Positions 53,834-62,124 of a stretch of DNA of 64,000 nucleotides are shown here, in pieces (position 1 is the stretch's first letter; every line of letters begins with the position of its first letter). Under the pieces are notes generated by a model. The model worked only from the letters and a program-made list of their open reading frames with translations, was not told where the DNA came from and searched no databases. Made by a program: the position numbers and the translations under genes. The DNA is from Streptomyces massasporeus. GTDB lineage: Bacteria > Actinomycetota > Actinomycetes > Streptomycetales > Streptomycetaceae. Location of the stretch: the NCBI RefSeq assembly GCF_014648995.1, contig NZ_BMSE01000006.1, forward strand, positions 248,001 through 312,000, given 5' to 3'.

Positions 53834-54760
53834 TCAGGAGACTCTCCGGCCCTGGAGGAACGCGCGGTACCAGGGCGCCGCGCGGCGGAACGCGGCCGCG
53901 AACCCCTCGCCGGGCGAGCAGTCGAAGTCCTTCCAGAACGCGTCGTCCACGAACCAGTGGTCGACCGTGAGGATGCCGAGGTGATGCAGGGCGAGGGGTG
54001 CCCCGGCGGCCCGGGCCAGGGCGGTGGCGACGTCCACGGGTGCCCCGCCGCCGGGCTCCTCCAACTCCCGTCCCACGGAAGCCAGCAGGTCGGGGACCGC
54101 CACCGGCTCGGGATGATGGACATGGTGCACGCCGCCGCCGGGCGCCGGGGAGAGCGCGGCGGCCACCACCGCACGGCCCAGGGAATCGACGTCGATCATC
54201 GACTGGAGCGCCTCGCAGCCGGTCAGGGTGGTGGCCGACAGTTCCTTCATCAGCCACACCAGGCCGGGTATCACCCAGCGGTCGCCCTCGCCGTACACGA
54301 GGTGCGGGCGCAGCACCAGGCCGCCCGCGTCGAGGACGTACCGTTCGGCGGCGGCCCGGGTACGGCTGGTGGGCGACGCGGGCGCGATCGGCACCTCCCC
54401 GGGGCCCACGCCGCGGAAGGGGCCCCGGCCGTGGACGGCGGCCGTGCTCACGTACACGATCCGGCGCACTCCGGCGCGCACGGCCTCCTCGACCAGGGCA
54501 CGGGTGCCGTGGTCGTTGACCGCCTCGGCGGTCTCGGCGTCGCCGCCGATCCGCGCGGCGCAGTGCACCAGGACGTCGGTGTCGGCGCAGACGCCGCGCA
54601 GGGAGGGCGGGGCGCAGAGGTCGCCGTGGACGTACTCGGGTCCGTGCGGTGCGTGCCGGGACAACAGGCGTACGTGGGCGTCCGGTTGACGCTGTGCCGT
54701 GGCGGCGACGCGACTGCCGACGAAGCCGCTCGCGCCCGTGATCAGAATCTTGACCGTCAC
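53834..54760 (-). CDS. NAD(P)-dependent extended SDR-like protein
   Basis: Protein of 308 residues. Rossmann motif GASGFVGSRV at the N-terminus, LVHCAARIGGDAE and VYVSTAAVHGRG match extended SDR proteins. However, where relatives have YxxxK, this sequence reads PTSRTRAAAERYV, so the tyrosine appears replaced by threonine and the lysine by arginine. It overlaps the afsA stop by four bases (GTG start), so the two are made together. A role in hormone biosynthesis, for example as a reductase or scaffold, is inferred from context. Confidence 0.82.
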   Translation of the reverse strand: MTVKILITGASGFVGSRVAATAQRQPDAHVRLLSRHAPHGPEYVHGDLCAPPSLRGVCADTDVLVHCAARIGGDAETAEAVNDHGTRALVEEAVRAGVRRIVYVSTAAVHGRGPFRGVGPGEVPIAPASPTSRTRAAAERYVLDAGGLVLRPHLVYGEGDRWVIPGLVWLMKELSATTLTGCEALQSMIDVDSLGRAVVAAALSPAPGGGVHHVHHPEPVAVPDLLASVGRELEEPGGGAPVDVATALARAAGAPLALHHLGILTVDHWFVDDAFWKDFDCSPGEGFAAAFRRAAPWYRAFLQGRRVS

Positions 54761-55872
54761 GACAGGGACCGTACCCGCGCCGGCCGGGCGGCGGTCAGGG
54801 CGGCGGTGAAGACCGGCTCACCGTCCTGCCGCCCCGACACCCGTACGGTCACCTCCCCGGGGCGCTCGTCGTGGATCTCGGTCTCGATCCGGCAGGGGCT
54901 GTGCAGCTCGGCGTACCGGGTGAAGCCGGCCGTCATCGTGATCGGCAGGAAGGGGCGCAGGCCGGACGCGGCGGTCGCGGCCTGGCGGGCCGCCTCGAAC
55001 AGGACCATGCCGGGGACGTGGTCGTTGGGCCGTGGGAAGAGCACCGGGTGGCCGGTGTCGACGCGCAGGTGCCAGACACCGGGGCGGTCCGCGGGGGCGA
55101 GGACGACGTCCTCGGCGCGGGTCCGTCCCGCGGTCTGCGGGGATATGCCGGGCAGCAGTGGCACCGGGGTGTCCGGGGCGTTCAACCTGCCCGCCCGCAG
55201 GCGGCGGTAGGCACGCGGGGAGGTGCAGCCGGTGCTGCCGGTGCCGCGGGCGACGAGCCGCCCCGCGCGGCGGAACTCCATCGTGGTGCGCATGCTGTGC
55301 AGCCCGCGGCCGCGGCGGCGCACCTCGGAGCACACGACGTCGAACTCGACCGGCTCGGCGGCGTCGGCCAGCAGGAGCGCGGACGGGTCGACGTGGACCG
55401 TCAGGTCCCACATGACGAAGTGCGTGTCGGCCGGGGCGCCGAACTCGGCGTGCGCCAGCACCATGGAGGCCTGCCGCAACGTTTCGCCCACGACCATCGG
55501 GTCCTGGTGGCGGCCGTCCACGGGGCCGAAGAAGGGATGGGCGGCCGGCCAGTGCGCGGTGAAGCGGAAACGGGTGCCGGAGATTCGGACCCACCGGGCG
55601 GGGAAGACGTCCGTCTCGGTGGTGCGATGGGCGAGTTCCTTGGTGACGGTGGTGTGGGAGTGGCGCTTGGGGGCTTCGGCGGGCGGGGCGGCTTCGGCAG
55701 TGGCGGTGGCCGACGGGGTGGGTTCTCCGGTGGTGGGTCGTGGTGGTGCCGCCTCTGGGGGCACGGTGGTCTGTGGCGTGTTCTCGACGGTCGTAGCGGT
55801 TCCGTTTGCCGGACGGCCCCCGCGTCCGGTCTGATCGTCCGTGAGTGCGCTTAAAGGCCCTGTCTGCGGCAT
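54757..55872 (-). CDS. AfsA/ScbA-family gamma-butyrolactone synthase
   Basis: Protein of 371 residues with two AfsA hotdog domains: TRFRFTAHWPAAHPFF, HQDPMVVGETLRQASMVLAHAEFG in the first, and VPGMVLFEAARQAATAA in the second. AfsA-type enzymes condense a beta-ketoacyl-ACP with dihydroxyacetone phosphate, the first step of A-factor-type hormones. The first about 70 residues are a disordered Pro/Thr/Ala extension beyond typical family length. Transcribed away from the second receptor-like gene, with an ARE-like element between them. Confidence 0.9.
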   Translation of the reverse strand: MPQTGPLSALTDDQTGRGGRPANGTATTVENTPQTTVPPEAAPPRPTTGEPTPSATATAEAAPPAEAPKRHSHTTVTKELAHRTTETDVFPARWVRISGTRFRFTAHWPAAHPFFGPVDGRHQDPMVVGETLRQASMVLAHAEFGAPADTHFVMWDLTVHVDPSALLLADAAEPVEFDVVCSEVRRRGRGLHSMRTTMEFRRAGRLVARGTGSTGCTSPRAYRRLRAGRLNAPDTPVPLLPGISPQTAGRTRAEDVVLAPADRPGVWHLRVDTGHPVLFPRPNDHVPGMVLFEAARQAATAASGLRPFLPITMTAGFTRYAELHSPCRIETEIHDERPGEVTVRVSGRQDGEPVFTAALTAARPARVRSLS

Positions 55873-55917
55873 GAGAACCCCCAGGATCGGCTGCCTGGCC
55901 GCGATCGACGCCTGACT

Positions 55918-55946
55918 AAGATACGGACGAACCGGTTTTTTTCAAA
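55918..55946. promoter_or_regulatory. ARE-like operator between afsA-type and receptor genes
   Basis: AAGATACGGAC-GA-ACCGGTTTTTTTC lies in the 159-base divergent gap. ATACGGAC and ACCGGTTT are imperfect inverted half-sites, as in ScbR, BarA and ArpA operators. It is 46 bases from the afsA-type start and about 86 from the regulator start. Confidence 0.65.
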
Positions 55947-56031
55947 GGGTGAGCCAAGCCGCTGGGACTGGCCCTCGCGCCCTCGCCACACAGCGACTTC
56001 ACAGGGATCGACGGAGATCAGGAGGCACCCG

Positions 56032-56715
56032 ATGGCGCGACAGGAGCGCGCGATCCGCACCCGGCGGACCATCCTGGAGGCGGCGGCGGCCGTCTTCGAC
56101 GAACGCGGCTACACCTCGGCGACCATCGGCGAGATCCTGGACCGGGCAGGCGTCACCAAGGGCGCGTTGTACTTCCACTTCGGCTCCAAGGAGGAGCTGG
56201 CGGTGGGGGTGTTCGAGGAGCAGCTCGCGATCGCGCTCCCGCCGCAGTCCACCAGGCTCCAGGAGCTCGTCGACTCCGGTCTGGTGATGGCCCGCCGGCT
56301 GCGATCCGAACCGCTGGTGCGGGCCAGCGTGGGGCTCGCCCTCGACCAGGGAGCCATGGACCTCGACCGCACCCCGGCCTTCCGGATGTGGATCGACCAG
56401 AACACGCAGGTGCTGGGCGAGGCGAAGACCCGGGGCGAGCTGTTGCAGCACGTCGACGTGGCGGAGACGGCGGAGCTGCTGGTCGGCAGCTTCTCCGGGG
56501 TGCAGCTGCTGTCCCAGCTGCGCTGCCAGCGGCAGGATCTGGAGCGCCGGGTCGTCGTGCTGTTCGAGCATTTCCTGCCCAGCATCACCGTTCCGGCGGT
56601 GCTGGCCCGGCTCGACGTCTCCGTGGACCGGGCCGAGCGGCTGCTGGCGCAGGTGGGGACGGAGGAGGACGCGGCGGCGGTTTCGGAGGAGGCCACCGTG
56701 CCCTCGGGTGCGTAG
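56032..56715 (+). CDS. Gamma-butyrolactone receptor, ScbR/ArpA-like TetR regulator
   Basis: Protein of 227 residues. N-terminal HTH (RTRRTILEAAAAVFDERGYTSATIGEILDRAGVTKGALYFHFGSKEELAVGVFEEQ) with the characteristic KGALYFHF; ligand domain with PLVRASVGLALDQGAMDLDRTPAFRMWIDQ and the FSGVQLLSQ core typical of butyrolactone receptors. It is divergent from the AfsA homologue, the arrangement seen for scbA/scbR. Likely represses afsA-type and P450 genes until the hormone builds up. Confidence 0.9.
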   Translation: MARQERAIRTRRTILEAAAAVFDERGYTSATIGEILDRAGVTKGALYFHFGSKEELAVGVFEEQLAIALPPQSTRLQELVDSGLVMARRLRSEPLVRASVGLALDQGAMDLDRTPAFRMWIDQNTQVLGEAKTRGELLQHVDVAETAELLVGSFSGVQLLSQLRCQRQDLERRVVVLFEHFLPSITVPAVLARLDVSVDRAERLLAQVGTEEDAAAVSEEATVPSGA

Positions 56716-56745
56716 CCCGCCGCTGCCCTGCGGACCCGGCACGAA

Positions 56746-56772
56746 TTGTCCACAGCTGTGGAGTTGTCCACA
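56746..56772. promoter_or_regulatory. Pair of perfect DnaA boxes
   Basis: TTGTCCACA occurs at 56746-56754 and 56764-56772 with 18-base spacing, with an opposed near match (TGTGGAGTT) between them. About 80 bases before the DUF2252 start and 31 bases after the receptor gene. Non-coding. Confidence 0.8.
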
Positions 56773-56850
56773 GGGTCTGACGCGTTTCGGCCGCCGGTTG
56801 TACGGTCGGAACGAGTTGATGTTCGTGCGCGTGCGGGGGAGGCGGTCGGG

Positions 56851-58290
56851 ATGACCAGGGCTGGAGCTCAAGGCGAGGGCGGGGCCATGGCGAAGGAAGA
56901 GGCCCGGCGCCGGCTGCCCCGGGTGCGTGGCTTCGCCGAGTGGCCGGCCGAGGGCTCGCCCAAGGACGAGGGCAAGGCCCTGCGCAAGCGGATCCCGCGC
57001 AGCGCCCACGCCACGCTCGACCTGGACGCGTCCCGGCCCGACGCGGTGAGCGCCGTCGAGGAGTCGGGCCGCGGACGGCTGCCCGAGCTGACCCCGATCC
57101 GGGTCGGCCGCATGGCCGCCACCCCGTTCGCCTTCCTGCGCGGCTCGGCGGGCCTCATGGCCTACGACCTGGCGCGCACGCCCATGACCAGAATCCGGGC
57201 CCAGCTCTGCGGCGACGCCCACGCGGCCAATTTCGGCCTGTACGGGGACGCGCGCGGCGGCCTGGTCATCGACCTGAACGACTTCGACGAAACGGTGTTC
57301 GGCCCCTGGGAGTGGGACCTCAAGCGTCTCGCGGCCTCCCTGGTGCTCGCGGGCCGGGTCGCCGGCGCCGACGAGGACCAGTGCCGCAAGGCGGCGTACG
57401 ACGCGGCGGGCGCGTACCGCAGGACCATGCGGCTCCTGGCCAAGCTCCCGGTGCTGGACGCGTGGAACGCCATCGCGGACGAGGAACTCGTCTCCCACAC
57501 GGACGCCCATGATCTGCTCGGCACGCTGGAGCGCGTCTCCGAGAAGGCCCGCCACAACACCAGCGGCCGCTTCGCGGCCAAGTCGACCGAGGTCACCGAG
57601 GACGGCGGACGCCGGTTCGTCGACGCCCCGCCGGTCCTGCGGCGCGTCCCGGACGCGGAGGCCGCCGCGGTGGCCGCCTCCCTGGAGGAGTACGTCGGCA
57701 CCCTCCAGGAGGACCGCCTGCCGCTCCTCGCCCGGCACGCGGTGCAGGACGTGGCCTTCCGCGTCGTCGGCACGGGCAGTGTCGGCACCCGCTCCTACGT
57801 CGTGCTGCTTCTGGACCACCGGGGCGAGCCGCTGGTGCTCCAGGTGAAGGAGGCGCGGGCGTCGGCCCTCGTGCCGCATCTGGTGACGGCCGGTTTCGAG
57901 GCGCCTCAGGCCGGTCACGAGGGCCGTCGGGTCGTGCTGGGCCAGAAGCGGATGCAGGTCGTCAGCGACAACCTGTTGGGCTGGACGACGGTCGACGGGC
58001 TTCCCTTCCAGGTCCGCCAGTTCCGCAACCGCAAGGGCAGCGTCGACCCGGCCGCCCTGGCCGCCGACCAGATGGACGACTACGGCCGCATGACCGGTGC
58101 GCTCCTGGCCCGCGCACACGCCCACAGCGCCGATCCGCGGCTCATCGCCGGGTACTGCGGGAAGAACGAGGAGCTGGACGAGGCGATGGCGGACTTCGCC
58201 GTGGCCTACGCGGACCGGACCGAGGCGGATCATGCGGAGCTGCTGGCGGGGGTGCGGGCGGGGAAGGTCGCGGCGGAGATGGGGGTGTAG
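56851..58290 (+). CDS. DUF2252 protein
   Basis: Protein of 479 residues. The DUF2252 family has kinase-like features: CGDAHAANFGLYGDARGGLVIDLNDFDETVFGPWEWDLKRLAAS resembles a phosphotransferase catalytic loop with HxxN and the metal-binding DFD, while VLQVKEARAS supplies a lysine. Reaction unknown. ATG at 56851 with GGGGGAGG upstream. Two perfect DnaA boxes lie upstream. Stands alone, with the J-domain gene about 95 bases downstream. Confidence 0.88.
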   Translation: MTRAGAQGEGGAMAKEEARRRLPRVRGFAEWPAEGSPKDEGKALRKRIPRSAHATLDLDASRPDAVSAVEESGRGRLPELTPIRVGRMAATPFAFLRGSAGLMAYDLARTPMTRIRAQLCGDAHAANFGLYGDARGGLVIDLNDFDETVFGPWEWDLKRLAASLVLAGRVAGADEDQCRKAAYDAAGAYRRTMRLLAKLPVLDAWNAIADEELVSHTDAHDLLGTLERVSEKARHNTSGRFAAKSTEVTEDGGRRFVDAPPVLRRVPDAEAAAVAASLEEYVGTLQEDRLPLLARHAVQDVAFRVVGTGSVGTRSYVVLLLDHRGEPLVLQVKEARASALVPHLVTAGFEAPQAGHEGRRVVLGQKRMQVVSDNLLGWTTVDGLPFQVRQFRNRKGSVDPAALAADQMDDYGRMTGALLARAHAHSADPRLIAGYCGKNEELDEAMADFAVAYADRTEADHAELLAGVRAGKVAAEMGV

Positions 58291-58385
58291 GGCTGCTCGG
58301 GCCGTCCGGCAGCCCCGGATGGGCCGCTCCCCGGTCCTGGCCTCCGGGGCGCGGGCGCCGTCGGTTCGTCACCTAGGCTGGTCGG

Positions 58386-59243
58386 GTGACGACCCCGGAA
58401 GCTGAGCAGGACGGCGACGACGCCGCACGGCCCGAGGCGCGGCTGGAGCGGGCCGTGCGGGCCGCCGAGCAGGCGTTGATCGAGTACGAGATCGCGGTGG
58501 AGACCTTCCGCGTCGAGGTCGAGAACTTCTCCCGGCTGCACGAACAGAAGCTCGGCCCGCTCTACGCCCGGCTCGAGGAGCTGGACGCCCGCATCCTGGA
58601 GGCCAGAGCGGCCCGCAGCGGCGACCCCGCGGACCGGCAGCGGGCGGACGAGGCCCGGGCGCGGCTCGCCCCCATCCCGGGCGTGGAGGAACTGCTGCAC
58701 GGCTGGATGGACGGCGACGGCCTGTTCCCGGAGGCCTCCGCGATGCTCACCGACCAGCCGGTGCGGCCCCCGCAGCGGGTCCGCCCCAGCGAGGAGGCCC
58801 GCAAGCTCTACCGGGACCTCGCCCGCAAGGCCCACCCGGACCTGGCGCAGGAGGAGAAGGAGCGCCGGCGGCGCGAGGAGTTCATCACGCGCGTCAACGC
58901 CGCCTACGCCCGGGGCGACGAGGCGGAGCTGCGTGAGCTCGCCGCGGAGTGGGCGAAGGGGCCCGAGCTGAAGCGGGGCCCGAGCCGCGCCGAGGAGCTC
59001 TACGCCCGCCTCGAATGGCTCGCCCAGCGCAAGGAGCTGCTCGGCCTGCTCGCCAGGGAACTGGAGGACAGCGCCATCGGCCACATGCTCCAGCTCGCCC
59101 CGGACGACCCGGACCGGCTCCTCGACGAGATCGGGCGGGGTCTGCTCGCCCAGGTCTCCGAACGGGAGACGGAGCTGGCCGCGCTGCTCGGCGAGGGAGA
59201 AGGCCGGAGCCAGGGCCAGGGCGACGGCGGGGGCCAGGGCTGA
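58386..59243 (+). CDS. J-domain protein (DnaJ-like)
   Basis: Protein of 285 residues. N-terminal coiled coil (residues 15-75, LERAVRAAEQALIEYEIAVETFRVEVENFSRLHEQ), then a J domain with the HPD motif in YRDLARKAHPDLAQEEKERRRREEFITRVNAAYARGD, and a helical C-terminus. It could stimulate a DnaK partner; no zinc-finger or substrate domain of classical DnaJ is present. GTG start. Partner and role unknown. Confidence 0.87.
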   Translation: MTTPEAEQDGDDAARPEARLERAVRAAEQALIEYEIAVETFRVEVENFSRLHEQKLGPLYARLEELDARILEARAARSGDPADRQRADEARARLAPIPGVEELLHGWMDGDGLFPEASAMLTDQPVRPPQRVRPSEEARKLYRDLARKAHPDLAQEEKERRRREEFITRVNAAYARGDEAELRELAAEWAKGPELKRGPSRAEELYARLEWLAQRKELLGLLARELEDSAIGHMLQLAPDDPDRLLDEIGRGLLAQVSERETELAALLGEGEGRSQGQGDGGGQG

Positions 59244-59283
59244 GCCGCGCCCGGGCCCGGACGGTTCGGGTAGCGTCGGACGC

Positions 59284-59631
59284 ATGAGTTTTGGAGCTGG
59301 TGTGCCCACGGTCGCGGTCGCGGACCTCAAGGACGGTGACTTCCTGCTGGACGTCCGGGAGGACGACGAGTGGAAGGCCGGTCACGCCGAAGGGGCGCTG
59401 CACATCCCCATCAGCGAGTTCGTCGCCCGGTACGGCGAGCTGACCGAGGCCGCCCCGCAGGACGGCCGGGTCCATGTGATCTGCCGTTCCGGCGGCCGGT
59501 CCGCCCAGGTCACGATGTACCTGGCCCAGCAGGGCGTCGACGCCGTGAACGTCGACGGCGGCATGCAGGTGTGGGAGGCGGTGGGCCGTCCCGTGGTGAC
59601 GGACGACGGGCAGCAGGGGTTCGTCCTCTAG
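59284..59631 (+). CDS. Rhodanese-like domain protein
   Basis: Single-domain protein of 115 residues. Catalytic loop CRSGGRS with the active cysteine, preceded by FLLDVREDDEWKAGHAEGALHIPISEF. Such domains carry a sulfur atom as a persulfide for sulfur transfer or stress roles. ATG start at 59284, 40 bases after the J-domain gene. Convergent with the acyl-CoA dehydrogenase gene. Confidence 0.93.
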   Translation: MSFGAGVPTVAVADLKDGDFLLDVREDDEWKAGHAEGALHIPISEFVARYGELTEAAPQDGRVHVICRSGGRSAQVTMYLAQQGVDAVNVDGGMQVWEAVGRPVVTDDGQQGFVL

Positions 59632-59665
59632 CCGGGCGTCCGAAGAACCGGCGCTTCATGCCTGG

Positions 59666-60799
59666 TCAGGCCAGTGGGTGGGCCGCCAGCAGGTCGCCCA
59701 GGGCTTCTTCGTGGGCCGCGGCCGGGCCGAGTGACAGCTCCAGGTGCTTGGCCCAGGCGTGGTAGCGGTGCAGGGGGTAGTCGACGTCGGCGCCGAACCC
59801 GCCGTGCAGGTGCTGCGCGGTCTGCACGACCCGGCGTACGCCCTCCGCCGCCCAGATCTTGGCCACGGCCACGTCCCCGGCGGCGGGCAGCGGGCCCGGT
59901 GCCCCGGAGGCGATCCGCCACGCGGCCTGCCACAGCGTGGCCTCCATCGCGCGCAGGTCGATGTAGCGGTCGGCGGCCTGCACGGCGACGGCCTGGAAGG
60001 TCGCGATCGGGAACCCGAACTGCTCCCGCTCGGCCGTGTACTCCCCGGTCATCCGCAGCACGCGCTCCCCGAGTCCGAGCGCCAGCGCACACGTCCCGGT
60101 GGTCAGCAGGTCCCGCAGCCACTCCCACGCCCCGTGGGTGTCGATGACGTCCCGGGCGGGCAGCCGTGCCGACTCCAGCCGCAGCTCCCCGAGGCGCTCG
60201 CCGCTGGTGGAGAACTGCTCCGCGAGGACGGCGCCCTCGTGCCCGCGCGGCACCAGGGCGAGCACGGTCCGGCCGGTTTCGGTGTGCGCGGGGACGAGGG
60301 TGACGTCGGCGTCGTAGGCCCAGGGCACGGCCGTCTGCACCCCGTCCAGCACCCAGGTCCCGCCGTCCTGCCGGGCGGTCACGGCCTGTTCGGCCGGGTC
60401 GTGGCCGGTGCGGCCGTGCCCGGCGACGGTCAGGACGATCTCGCCCCGGCCGGCCCGGGCGAGCAGGTCCGCCTTCGCCTCTTCACCGCCGTGGGCCTGG
60501 ACGGCCGCCGCCGCCGCGCAGCTCTCCAGCAGGGGCACCCTGGCCAGGACCTTCGCCGACTCCCGCAGCACCAGGCAGAGAGCGATGGCGTCCAGACCGG
60601 CACCGCCGTACCGGGCGTCGAGCAGCAGGCTCAGCAGGTCCGCGTCGGCGAGCCTGGCCCACAGGGCGCGGTCGCAGGTCTCGGCCACGGCGCCCGGGGT
60701 CATGGCCGGACTGGGCACGGCGTCGGGTGCGACGCCGGCGAACACGCCCTTCGCCGCCTCGGACGCCGCTTGCTGCTCCTCGCTGAAGGTGAAGTCCAC
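59666..60799 (-). CDS. Acyl-CoA dehydrogenase family protein
   Basis: Flavoprotein of 377 residues. MDFTFSEEQQAASEAAKGVF start, FAD-side motif TVAGHGRTGHDPAEQ, EREQFGFPIATFQAVAVQAAD, and LHGGFGADVDYPLHRYHAWAKHLELSLG near the C-terminus. The usual catalytic glutamate in the GGxG...EYP position is aspartate here, as in some FadE subunits that act as heterodimers. Pathway unknown; no partner subunit nearby. Confidence 0.88.
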   Translation of the reverse strand: MDFTFSEEQQAASEAAKGVFAGVAPDAVPSPAMTPGAVAETCDRALWARLADADLLSLLLDARYGGAGLDAIALCLVLRESAKVLARVPLLESCAAAAAVQAHGGEEAKADLLARAGRGEIVLTVAGHGRTGHDPAEQAVTARQDGGTWVLDGVQTAVPWAYDADVTLVPAHTETGRTVLALVPRGHEGAVLAEQFSTSGERLGELRLESARLPARDVIDTHGAWEWLRDLLTTGTCALALGLGERVLRMTGEYTAEREQFGFPIATFQAVAVQAADRYIDLRAMEATLWQAAWRIASGAPGPLPAAGDVAVAKIWAAEGVRRVVQTAQHLHGGFGADVDYPLHRYHAWAKHLELSLGPAAAHEEALGDLLAAHPLA

Positions 60800-60931
60800 G
60801 GTGCCTGTCCTTCCGGCGGATCCCGTTGAGCTGACGGGGCGTCAAGATAGAACAGGTTCTAGAAGAAGGGAATGGGTGTACGGGCGGGCGCCGTAGGGTG
60901 TCACTCCTGCGGACGACCGGCCGGGGCGTCC

Positions 60932-60940
60932 TGTGGATAA
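60932..60940 (-). promoter_or_regulatory. DnaA box before DUF5819 gene
   Basis: TGTGGATAA is the perfect complement of TTATCCACA. A second near match TGTGGACCA follows at 60955. They lie between the acyl-CoA dehydrogenase start (60799) and the DUF5819 start (61177). Confidence 0.6.
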
Positions 60941-61176
60941 CCTGCGTGGGCCCCTGTGGACCAGGGGGACCGCGGCTCTCGGACGGTCGCACTCGCCGTA
61001 CGGTCGGCCTCCGTGGTGTGGCGACGGCCACGGCGGGACCTGCGGACAGGGGCTGTGCCCGGGTGGGTGTCCTGAGTACCGTGCCCGTGCCGACGCCGCG
61101 CAGGCTGCGCGGGCGGTACGACGCCCTCACGGCCGGGCGGACGGAACGACGGACCGGGATCGTGGAACGGGGCGGA

Positions 61177-62124
61177 ATGGACGCGTACGACGAGGGCTCG
61201 AACGCCCGGCACGGCCCCAACGCGCCTCGCCGCCCGGCCCCGCCCGCGCAGCGGGGCGCCCCGGCGGACTCGACCGAGCCGGACGTGCCCCCCGGGCCGC
61301 CCGAGCCGGACGTGCAGCCGGGGCCTGAGCAGGAGCCGGTCGCGTCGCTCGCACCGCCCGAGCCGGTCGCGTCGCTCGCACCGCCTGAGCCGGTCGCGTC
61401 GCTCGCACCGCCTGAGCCGGTCGCGTCGCTCGCACCGCCCGAGCCGTACCCGCCGGGTGAACCCCGTACCGGCATCGCCGCGCTCTCCCCCCGCTATCAG
61501 GTCGGGGTCGCCCTGGCGCTCGCGGTCGTCGCCATCGGCGTGTGCGTGCACATCGGGATGACGTTCCTGCATGTCGCGCCGGCGAACACGGTCACCCGGG
61601 CGCACGGCGAGGCCGTGGACGACTGGATCTATCCGGAGTTCGAGCAGAACTGGAAGCTGTTCGCGCCGAACCCGCTCCAGCAGAACATCTCGATCCAGGT
61701 CCGTGCCGGGGTCCGGGGGCCGGACGGCATGACGCTGACCACCGGCTGGTACGACCTGTCCGCCGAGGACGGCGGCGCCATCGACGGCAACCTGCTGCCC
61801 AGCCACACCCAGCAGAACGAGCTGCGCCGCGCCTGGGACTTCTTCGTCGCCACGCACGACAGCGAGAACCGCCCGGTGGGCCTGCGCGGCTCGCTCTCGG
61901 AGTCGTATCTGCGCCGGATCATGGTGCTGCGCCTCGACCGCGACGACGCGGTGCGGGCCGCGACCGGGAGTTCCGGGGTGATCGAGCGGGTGCAGGTGCG
62001 CTCCCGGACCAGCAACGTGCCGCCGCCCGAGTGGAGCCGGGAGAAGGTCTCCACGACACCGTCGTACCGGGAGCTGCCGTGGTGGAGGGTCCCGCAGGAC
62101 GAGGCCCGGGGAGGCGTGCGGTGA
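61177..62124 (+). CDS. DUF5819 membrane protein, SdpA-like
   Basis: Protein of 315 residues from the ATG at 61177, with GGAACGGGGCGG upstream; the frame is open about 93 codons further up. A disordered Pro/Glu-rich N-terminus contains four VASLAPPEP repeats, then one membrane span (YQVGVALALAVVAIGVCVHIGMTFL), then the DUF5819 domain (WIYPEFEQNWKLFAPNPLQQNISIQV). This order and the next gene's HTTM domain resemble the SdpA/SdpB pair of Bacillus. Function unknown. It overlaps the HTTM gene start by four bases. Confidence 0.85.
   Translation: MDAYDEGSNARHGPNAPRRPAPPAQRGAPADSTEPDVPPGPPEPDVQPGPEQEPVASLAPPEPVASLAPPEPVASLAPPEPVASLAPPEPYPPGEPRTGIAALSPRYQVGVALALAVVAIGVCVHIGMTFLHVAPANTVTRAHGEAVDDWIYPEFEQNWKLFAPNPLQQNISIQVRAGVRGPDGMTLTTGWYDLSAEDGGAIDGNLLPSHTQQNELRRAWDFFVATHDSENRPVGLRGSLSESYLRRIMVLRLDRDDAVRAATGSSGVIERVQVRSRTSNVPPPEWSREKVSTTPSYRELPWWRVPQDEARGGVR
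61333..61440 (+). repeat. Four 27-base coding repeats
   Basis: Four tandem 27-base units encode EPVASLAPP repeats within the DUF5819 protein. They differ at one or two bases and occur in the disordered N-terminal region, as expected for a slippage-type repeat. Confidence 0.85.

Noticed and set aside
61333..61440. Regular repeats that might suggest a CRISPR array.
   Set aside because: The units are contiguous without spacers and in frame, encoding amino-acid repeats; no Cas genes are present.
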